Shown in pieces: positions 35,308-40,278 of a stretch of DNA of 40,278 bases. Position numbers and translations under genes: made by a program. The notes under the pieces are model-generated. The model did no database searches, was not told the DNA's origin, and saw only the letters and a list, made by a program, of their open reading frames with translations. Within the stretch, counting starts at the first letter, position 1, and every line of letters begins with the position of its first letter. The stretch lies in NCBI GenBank assembly GCA_019689555.1, contig JADGHE010000027.1, positions 1 to 40,278 on the forward strand, in the 5' to 3' direction. Source of the stretch: Variibacter sp. (GTDB lineage Bacteria > Pseudomonadota > Alphaproteobacteria > Rhizobiales > Xanthobacteraceae).

Positions 35308-36507
35308 TCAGCCGCGCTTGCGCTCGCGCATCAGGTCCGTGAAGCGCCTGAACAGATAATGGCTGTCGCGCGGGCCGGGCGACGCCTCGGGATGGTACTG
35401 CACGGAAAAGACCGGCCGGTCCTTCAGCGCGAGCCCGCAGTTCGAGCCGTCGAAGAGGGAGACGTGCGTCTCCTCCACCCCGGCGGGGAGGCTGTCGCGG
35501 TCGACCGCGAAGCCGTGGTTCATGGAGGTGATCTCCACCTTGCCGGTGGTCAGGTCCTTGACCGGATGGTTGGCGCCGTGGTGGCCCTGGCGCATCTTCA
35601 CCGTCCGCGCGCCCAGCGCGAGCCCCAGCATCTGGTGGCCGAGGCAGATGCCGAAGGTCGGCACGCCCGAGTCGACGATGCGGCGGATCACCGGCACGGC
35701 ATATTCCCCGGTCGCGGCCGGGTCGCCCGGCCCGTTGGAGAGGAAGACGCCGTCCGGCTTCATCGCCAGGATGTCCTCGGCCGAGGTCTGTGCCGGCACC
35801 ACGGTCACCTTGCAGCCGCTGCCGGCCAGGAGGCGCAGGATGTTGCGCTTGATGCCGTAGTCGATCGCGACGACGTGGAACTGCGGGTCGTCCTGCCGGC
35901 CGTAGCCCCGGCCCCACTCCCACGGGGTCTCGTCCCAGGTGAAGCGTTGGCCGCAGGTGACCATCGGCACGAGGTCCATGCCGACGAGGCCCGGCCAGGC
36001 CCGCGCCTCCTCCTTGAGGGCGTCGAGGTCGAACCGCCCGGAGGGCTCGTGCGCGATCACGGCGTTGGGCGTGCCTTTTTCGCGGATGAGCCGCGTCAGC
36101 GCCCGCGTATCGACGCCGGAGAGGCCGATGATGCCGCGGCGCTTCAGCCATTCGTCGAGGTGGCGGGTCGCGCGATAGTTCGACGGCTGGGTGATGGCGG
36201 CGCGCAGCACGACGCCGCGCGCCCCCGGCGTCGCCGCCAGATTGACGGTCTCGATGTCCTCCTCGTTGGCCCCGACATTGCCGATGTGGGGGAACGTGAA
36301 GGTGATGATCTGCCCGGCATAGGAGGGATCGGTGAGGATCTCCTCGTAGCCGGTCATCGCGGTGTTGAAGCACACTTCGCCGACCGCGCGGCCGGTCGCC
36401 CCGAGGCCGAAGCCTTCGAGCACGGTGCCGTCCGCCAGCACCAGGCAGGCCGTGGGCCGGGGTTCGCTCCAACCGGAGGAGCGGTCAAGGCTTTGCTGTT
36501 CGGTCAT
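35308..36507 (-). CDS. carA: carbamoyl-phosphate synthase small (glutaminase) subunit
   Basis: A 399-residue subunit that hydrolyses glutamine and channels ammonia to CarB for carbamoyl phosphate, used in arginine and pyrimidine synthesis. The N-terminal CPSase small-chain domain has [50 protein letters not shown] (30-79). The class I glutamine amidotransferase domain has [15 protein letters not shown] (286-300; nucleophile Cys288), [10 protein letters not shown] and [17 protein letters not shown] with His372 and Glu374. Length is typical. ATG 36507 is family-consistent, 74 bases from the divergent yqeY gene. CarB is not in the window. Rhizobial genomes, as I recall, keep carA beside yqeY and dnaG as here. 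Confidence 0.97.
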   Translation of the reverse strand: MTEQQSLDRSSGWSEPRPTACLVLADGTVLEGFGLGATGRAVGEVCFNTAMTGYEEILTDPSYAGQIITFTFPHIGNVGANEEDIETVNLAATPGARGVVLRAAITQPSNYRATRHLDEWLKRRGIIGLSGVDTRALTRLIREKGTPNAVIAHEPSGRFDLDALKEEARAWPGLVGMDLVPMVTCGQRFTWDETPWEWGRGYGRQDDPQFHVVAIDYGIKRNILRLLAGSGCKVTVVPAQTSAEDILAMKPDGVFLSNGPGDPAATGEYAVPVIRRIVDSGVPTFGICLGHQMLGLALGARTVKMRQGHHGANHPVKDLTTGKVEITSMNHGFAVDRDSLPAGVEETHVSLFDGSNCGLALKDRPVFSVQYHPEASPGPRDSHYLFRRFTDLMRERKRG

Positions 36508-36523
36508 GACGCCTTACTTCTCG

Positions 36524-36529
36524 TATAAT
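36524..36529 (+). promoter_or_regulatory. candidate -10 element between carA and yqeY
   Basis: A perfect TATAAT lies in the 74-base space between the divergent genes, 53 bases before the yqeY start. No good -35 hexamer is seen at 17 bases (TTGCTG at 36493 is 25 bases away). Downstream, GGGAC-AAGTG-GTCCC can form a small stem in the yqeY leader (about 36538-36552). Confidence 0.35.
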
Positions 36530-36581
36530 CGGCGGCGGGACAAGTGGTCCCCGCCTCCTCAGGCAAAAGAAAGGCGTCCCC

Positions 36582-37034
36582 GTGCTGCGCGAGAAGATCA
36601 ACGACGACCTCAAGGCGGCCATGAAGGCCAAGGACGACCGGCGGATCTCGACCCTGCGGATGATCAACGCCGCGATCAAGAACGCCGATATCGAGGCGCG
36701 CGGGCAGGGCAAGCAGCTCTCCGACGACGATCTGCTCGGCCTCCTGCAGAAGATGATCAAGCAGCGCCAGGAATCGGTCGAGCTTTACGACAAGGGCGGC
36801 CGCAAGGAGCTCGCCGACCAGGAGCGCGAGGAGATCGCCATCATCCAGAGCTTCCTGCCGCAGCAGATGGACGAGGCGGAGGCGCGCGCCGCCATCGCCG
36901 AGGTCATCAGGCGGGAGGGCGCGACCGGCATGAAGGACATGGGCCGGGTCATGGCCGCGCTCAAGGCCGCCTATGCGGGCCGCATGGATTTCGGCAAGGC
37001 CTCCGGCATCGTGAAGGGCCTGCTCGCGGGCTGA
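36582..37034 (+). CDS. GatB/YqeY domain protein
   Basis: A 150-residue protein of the YqeY family, an all-helical domain related to the tail of GatB that binds tRNA in the amidotransferase; the stand-alone protein's role is not firmly known. The pattern fits throughout: LREKINDDLKAAMKAKDDRRISTLRMINAAIKNADIEARG at the N-terminus, DDLLGLLQKMIKQRQESVELYDKGGRKELADQEREEIAIIQSFLPQQM in the middle, and GATGMKDMGRVMAALKAAYAGRMDFGKASGIVKGLL at the C-terminus. Translation starts at GTG 36582, with AAAGAAAGG upstream. The protein is highly charged, Lys/Arg/Asp-rich, and probably cytosolic. It is divergent from carA and lies upstream of dnaG in a conserved housekeeping neighbourhood. Confidence 0.93.
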   Translation: MLREKINDDLKAAMKAKDDRRISTLRMINAAIKNADIEARGQGKQLSDDDLLGLLQKMIKQRQESVELYDKGGRKELADQEREEIAIIQSFLPQQMDEAEARAAIAEVIRREGATGMKDMGRVMAALKAAYAGRMDFGKASGIVKGLLAG

Positions 37035-37077
37035 TGCCCGCCGCGAAGCCCGCTTTCTCATCGCAGCGCCGTGCGGC

Positions 37078-37615
37078 TCAGGGCATCCGCCTTGCGTACT
37101 CCGCCTTCAGCCGCGCATGCGTCGCCCAGAAGGGGGCCGGCGTCCGTCCGTTCAGCCGGTCAACGAGAATGCCGAGATGCGTGTGCCAGCCGCCGGCGAC
37201 GCTCGGAACCTCGTCGCGCTCGATCCGCCGATGCGTGAGCGTGAGAACGACGTCACGCCCGCGCGGGCTCAGCTCGAAGGTCACCTCCGATCCGGCGGGC
37301 TCGCCCCCAGGTGAAGCTCAACAGCCGCGGCGGCTCGCAGCGCGTCACCCGTCCGGAGAGGCTGGATCCGTGCTCGAAGCGCTTGTACTCCTCCGGCACG
37401 GCCTCCGCGTGCGGCGAAAGCTCCGCATGCAGAAACGTAAGCTCGACGCGGCCGCCCTCCCGCAGCTCCATGGTCCCGCCCGCAAGCCAGGTGCGCCGCT
37501 TTTCGGGCTCCGTGAGACAGGCCCAGACCCGCTCGATCGGCCCCGGCAGCACGCGCTCGAAGCGCACGGTGTGCGCGTCCATGATCTCGCCGTCGGCCAC
37601 AGCTTCGTCACGCAT
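37078..37615 (-). CDS. AHSA1/SRPBCC family protein, frameshifted
   Basis: A START/SRPBCC-fold protein of the AHSA1 type. The N-terminal part, FERVLPGPIERVWACLTEPEKRRTWLAGGTMELREGGRVELTF, with SGRVTRCEPPRLLSFTWG, is in one frame (37615 to about 37304). The rest, TFELSPRGRDVVLTLTHRRI to the end at 37078, is in another. One base too many in the C run at 37304-37308 (plus strand) explains it: with four C residues the frame reads FTWGEPAGSEVTFELSPR without a break. The in-frame product would be about 178 residues, normal for the family. The start ATG overlaps the stop of the upstream ArsR gene (TGATG), so the two are coupled. The frameshift could be a sequencing error or a real lesion. Confidence 0.85.
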
Positions 37616-37944
37616 CACAGGTTCCCTTCGGCTTGGGTTTCGTCCTTCACCGCGCGCTCCAGTGCGTCGAGGCTCCCGCGCCAGAAGCGCCGGATGCCGT
37701 CGAGCCAGTCTTCCATCGCCTCGAACCCGGCCGGGTCGAGACCGTAGATGCGCCGCTGCGCCTCCGCCCGCACGCGCACGAGCTTCGCCTCCCTCAGCAC
37801 CTTGAGATGCTGCGAGATCGCCGGCGCGCTCACGTCGAACCGCGCGGCAATGGCGCCAGCGGAGAGTTCGCGCTCGGCCAGAAGCTCCACGATGCGCTGC
37901 CGCGTAGGGTCGGCGAGGGCGGCGAAAGCAAGCATGACCATCAT
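37615..37944 (-). CDS. ArsR family winged-helix transcriptional regulator
   Basis: A 109-residue dimeric repressor of the ArsR/SmtB fold, in the subfamily paired with AHSA1 genes. It reads MLAFAALADPTRQRIVELLAERELSAGAIAARFDVSAPAISQHLKVLREAKLVRVRAEAQRRIYGLD, with the recognition helix around SAPAISQHLKVLREA, followed by a C-terminal FEAMEDWLDGIRRFWRGSLDALERAV helix. No Cys metal ligands are present, so it is not a metal sensor of the classical type. Three ATG codons (37944, 37941, 37935) are possible starts; the most upstream is given. The open frame continues to 38139 without family sequence. It probably represses its own operon with the adjacent AHSA1 gene through the AT-rich site just upstream. 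Confidence 0.9.
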   Translation of the reverse strand: MMVMLAFAALADPTRQRIVELLAERELSAGAIAARFDVSAPAISQHLKVLREAKLVRVRAEAQRRIYGLDPAGFEAMEDWLDGIRRFWRGSLDALERAVKDETQAEGNL

Positions 37945-37968
37945 ATTAAGTCGTTGCTTATTTAAGTC
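37945..37968 (-). promoter_or_regulatory. putative ArsR autoregulatory operator
   Basis: Directly upstream of the ArsR start is an AT-rich island with the imperfect inverted repeat TTAAG-TCGTTG-CTTAT (37946-37961), and on the minus strand two ACTTAA direct repeats. ArsR repressors paired with AHSA1 proteins often bind similar TTAAG/CTTAA motifs close to the start codon. The operator role is inferred. Confidence 0.45.
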
Positions 37969-38090
37969 AGAACTAAATAGCCCGCCCGAGGGCGGGCCGG
38001 GAGACCAAGGCCTGTCCGGCGTGAAGCGGGAGCGACCGGATCGGGATGTTCTCGGCGACCTTGCGCGGACTTGCGCCCGGGCGGGAGGAG

Positions 38091-38110
38091 CCGGACCGCC
38101 GGCGGTCCGG
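38091..38110. repeat. perfect 20-base palindrome upstream of dnaG
   Basis: CCGGACCGCC followed directly by its reverse complement GGCGGTCCGG, with no spacer. It can form a hairpin or cruciform, or be a binding site for a dimeric protein. It lies in the 305-base space between the ArsR gene and dnaG, which otherwise has no coding sequence I can recognise. Confidence 0.6.
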
Positions 38111-38163
38111 CCCGGACAGGCGGTCGCCCGCGCTCTCAAGCCGCCGGGCGGACGCGCGGGGGC

Positions 38164-38172
38164 TGTGGATAA
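38164..38172 (-). promoter_or_regulatory. perfect DnaA box in the dnaG leader
   Basis: TGTGGATAA on the plus strand is the exact complement of the consensus DnaA box TTATCCACA. It sits 78 bases before the dnaG ATG and about 44 bases upstream of a -10-like TATAAT. In such GC-rich sequence an exact nine-base match is unlikely by chance, but I cannot show binding. Confidence 0.5.
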
Positions 38173-38215
38173 CCGGGAGAAGGCGCCTGCGGCCGGCGCT
38201 TGCGCCCCGCCGCCG

Positions 38216-38221
38216 TATAAT
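38216..38221 (+). promoter_or_regulatory. candidate -10 element of the dnaG promoter
   Basis: TATAAT, 28 bases upstream of the dnaG ATG, is a perfect -10 hexamer. The nearest TTGNNN (TTGCGC at 38200) is only ten bases away, too close for a standard -35, so the promoter is incomplete by this reading. Confidence 0.4.
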
Positions 38222-38249
38222 GGGGGCGACGTGTGCGAGTGAGTCGGCC

Positions 38250-40199
38250 ATGGGCTTTCCGCCGGAATTCCTCGAGGAGTTGCGGGCGCGCCTTCCGGTG
38301 TCGGAGGTCGTGGGCCGGCGCGTGAAGCTCAAGAAGGCCGGGCGGGAGTGGAAGGGGCTCTCGCCCTTCAACCGGGAGAAGACGCCCTCCTTCTTCGTCA
38401 ATGACCAGAAGGGGATGTGGTTCGACTTCTCCTCGGGCAGGAACGGCTCGATCTTCGACTTCGTGATGGCGACCGAGGGCGTCTCCTTCCCGGAAGCGGT
38501 GGAGCGCCTCGCCGCGATGGCCGGCCTGCCGCTGCCGGTGGCCTCGAAGGCGGCCGAGGTCCGCGCCGAGCGGCGCAAGACCCTGTACGAGGTCATGGAG
38601 CTTGCGGCCGCGTTCTACGAGGCGGCGCTCGCGGCGCGCGGCGGGGCCCATGCCCGCGGCTACCTCGCCGACCGCGGCCTTGCGCCCGCGACGCAGCTCA
38701 AGTTCCGGCTCGGCTATGCGCCGAACGAGCGCTTCGCCCTCAAGGAGCATCTCGGCGCCAAGGGCGTGCCGGTCGCGGACATGATCGAAGCCGGGCTCCT
38801 CGTCGCCGGCGACGACATCCCGGTCCCCTACGACCGGTTTCGCGATCGGGTGATATTTCCCATCACCGATGCGCGGGGCCGGGTGATCGCCTTCGGCGGG
38901 CGCGCGCTCGCAAAAGATGCGGCGGCGAAGTATCTCAACTCGCCGGAGACGCCGATCTTCCACAAGGGCTCGACCCTCTACAACATCGCCGGCGCGCGCG
39001 CGGCGGCCCACAAGGGCGCGCCCGTGATCGTGGTCGAGGGCTATGTCGACGTGATCGCCCTCGTCGAGGCCGGGTTTTCGGGGGCGGTCGCGCCGCTCGG
39101 CACGGCGCTCACCGAGGAGCAGCTCGCGCTTCTTTGGAAGATGGCCGACGAGCCGATCCTCTGCTTCGATGGCGACGCCGCCGGCCGCCGGGCCGCCTAC
39201 CGGGTGGTCGACCTCGCCCTCGGCGCGCTGACGGCGGGCAAGAGCCTGCGCTTCGCGAGCCTGCCCCAGGGCCAGGACCCGGACGATCTCGTCCGCAGCG
39301 GCGGGCCCGAGGCGGTGGGCGAGGTGCTGCGCGCCGCCGTGCCGCTCGCCGCCATGCTGTGGACGCGCGAGACCGAGAACGGCCGCTTCGACACGCCCGA
39401 GCGGCGGGCGGCGCTCGAGGCGCGGCTTTCCGCCGTGATCGAAGGCATCCGCGATCAGACGGTACGAAAATACTACCGGGAGGACTTCGCGGCCCGGGTG
39501 CGGGCGCTCTTTGCGCCTGCACCGGCCGGCCCGCGGGAGCGGGACCTTGCGCTGCCGCGCGCCCCCGCGCGCGAGCCATGGCGGCGGCCGGGGCGGCCGG
39601 GGGCAGGCGCGCGCCCCTTCCGTTTCGAGGCCGCGCCGCCGGCGCCGAGCCCGCGCCTTGCGGCGAGCCCGCTGGTGCGGGGGTTCCGTGCCGCGATTCC
39701 GCCGCGCGAAGCCTTGATTCTCATTGCCGTGGTGAACCATCCTTGGCTGCTCGACGACCATGCCGAGGAACTGGCCGAACTCGAGTTCCAGCATGCGGAC
39801 GCCGACCGGCTGCGCCGCGGCATCCTGGACGCGGCGGCGCGCCATTCCGGCGAGCTCGGTTTCGCGCGGCTGCGGGAGGCGCTGGGCGCGGCGGGCCTCG
39901 CCCCGCTGCTTGCGCGCGTGGAGGCGGCCATTACACATAGGGCCGACTGGCCGGCGCGGCCCGAGGCGGCCGCGGACGACGTCGCCGCCTGGTGGCGCCA
40001 TGTGATCAGCTTGCATCGCAAGCAGAGGACGCTACATAAAGAACTTAAAGACGCCGAGCGTGCTTTGGGGACCGATCCCAGCGAAGAAAACCTGCGCTGG
40101 CTGCGGGACGTGCAGGGGCGGCTGTCCGCTCTCGAAGGCGCCGAAGCCTCGATCGAGGACTTCGGGGTGCTGTCGGGGCGGGCGGCGCGGAGTTTTTGA
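38250..40199 (+). CDS. dnaG: DNA primase with degenerate zinc finger
   Basis: A 649-residue replicative primase. The N-terminal CHC2-like domain, residues 36-63, has the family scaffold (GLSPFNREKTPSFFVNDQKG...FDFSSG), but all four zinc ligands are replaced: Ser38 and Asn41 for the first Cys-x2-His, Asp59 and Ser62 for the last Cys pair. The TOPRIM catalytic core is intact: VIVVEGYVDVIAL (Glu263) and CFDGDAAGRRAAY (Asp307, Asp309), with VIFPITDARGRVIAFGGRAL and AKYLNSPETPIFHKGSTLYN before it. A Pro/Ala/Arg-rich linker (about 420-480) leads to the C-terminal DnaB-helicase-binding domain ending near SGRAARSF. ATG 38250 gives the usual MxFxPEFLxELRxR start; the open frame extends upstream without conservation. 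Nearby DNA beyond 40199 has no readable gene in the 79 remaining bases. Confidence 0.97.
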   Translation: MGFPPEFLEELRARLPVSEVVGRRVKLKKAGREWKGLSPFNREKTPSFFVNDQKGMWFDFSSGRNGSIFDFVMATEGVSFPEAVERLAAMAGLPLPVASKAAEVRAERRKTLYEVMELAAAFYEAALAARGGAHARGYLADRGLAPATQLKFRLGYAPNERFALKEHLGAKGVPVADMIEAGLLVAGDDIPVPYDRFRDRVIFPITDARGRVIAFGGRALAKDAAAKYLNSPETPIFHKGSTLYNIAGARAAAHKGAPVIVVEGYVDVIALVEAGFSGAVAPLGTALTEEQLALLWKMADEPILCFDGDAAGRRAAYRVVDLALGALTAGKSLRFASLPQGQDPDDLVRSGGPEAVGEVLRAAVPLAAMLWTRETENGRFDTPERRAALEARLSAVIEGIRDQTVRKYYREDFAARVRALFAPAPAGPRERDLALPRAPAREPWRRPGRPGAGARPFRFEAAPPAPSPRLAASPLVRGFRAAIPPREALILIAVVNHPWLLDDHAEELAELEFQHADADRLRRGILDAAARHSGELGFARLREALGAAGLAPLLARVEAAITHRADWPARPEAAADDVAAWWRHVISLHRKQRTLHKELKDAERALGTDPSEENLRWLRDVQGRLSALEGAEASIEDFGVLSGRAARSF

Positions 40200-40278
40200 C
40201 CGCGAGGGGCGCGCGGGGCGTCGTCCGGGGGCGGGTCCGGGGGCGAGACTGAAAACGGGGATGAGGGCGCCGGACGTG

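Noticed and set aside
36493-36529. Full sigma-70 promoter TTGCTG...TATAAT between carA and yqeY
   Set aside because: The spacer is 25 bases, too long; only the -10-like hexamer was kept as a low-confidence feature.

Overview
The window is about 40 kb of very GC-rich DNA, close to 70% G+C by eye. It reads as a chromosome segment of an alphaproteobacterium, most likely order Hyphomicrobiales (Rhizobiales). The evidence is the carA / yqeY / dnaG neighbourhood, a DnaG whose zinc-finger ligands have been lost (a feature I recall from Bradyrhizobium/Xanthobacter-like genomes), paired intergenic palindromic repeats of the CGTCATCCTGAGG type, and many solute-binding-protein-dependent transporters (Bug/TctC, TAXI-TRAP, DctP). 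I see no rRNA, tRNA, CRISPR array, insertion sequence or phage gene.

Layout. (a) 1-6.8 kb is a loose catabolic neighbourhood: a Bug/TctC binding protein, two tandem NAD(P)H-dependent FMN reductases, a fumarylacetoacetate-hydrolase-family enzyme, a DUF1330 protein, a SnoaL-like protein, a maleylacetate-reductase-like iron alcohol dehydrogenase and a polysaccharide-deacetylase-fold amidohydrolase. (b) 6.9-14.1 kb holds a 45-residue DUF3096 membrane peptide, pyruvate phosphate dikinase, glutamine-dependent NAD+ synthetase and a CocE/NonD hydrolase broken by a G/C-only tract. (c) 14.2-24.0 kb has two divergent blocks around a 455 bp gene-free region. The minus-strand block encodes a Gfo/Idh oxidoreductase, a class III aminotransferase, a TAXI binding protein and a fused TRAP permease with a C-terminal DUF3394/PDZ-like part. 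The plus-strand block encodes a 3-hydroxyisobutyrate-dehydrogenase-family enzyme, an enoyl-CoA hydratase and a second Gfo/Idh protein. Together they look like an uptake and catabolism locus for an unidentified amino- or hydroxy-carboxylate. (d) 24.1-27.9 kb has a DctP-type binding protein with no signal peptide, a SemiSWEET sugar transporter, an AbrB-type membrane protein and a class I aminotransferase.

(e) 28.1-31.1 kb carries the ergothioneine pair egtB-egtD and, on the same strand, a UdgX-type uracil-DNA glycosylase. (f) 31.1-35.05 kb is a zinc-uptake operon. A 13 bp inverted repeat resembling a Zur box precedes a 48-residue His-rich single-span membrane peptide, znuC, znuB, znuA and a COG0523 GTPase with a His-rich loop. 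The small peptide is the best candidate here for an undescribed component. (g) 35.1-40.2 kb is housekeeping: a pair of inverted intergenic repeats, carA, yqeY, an ArsR-AHSA1 pair (the latter frameshifted), a leader with a perfect DnaA box and a perfect 20 bp palindrome, and dnaG.

Three places look like sequence damage rather than biology: the poly-G start of the window, the G/C-only tract at 13378-13496, and a one-base excess in a C run at 37304-37308. Genes touching them should be read with that in mind.
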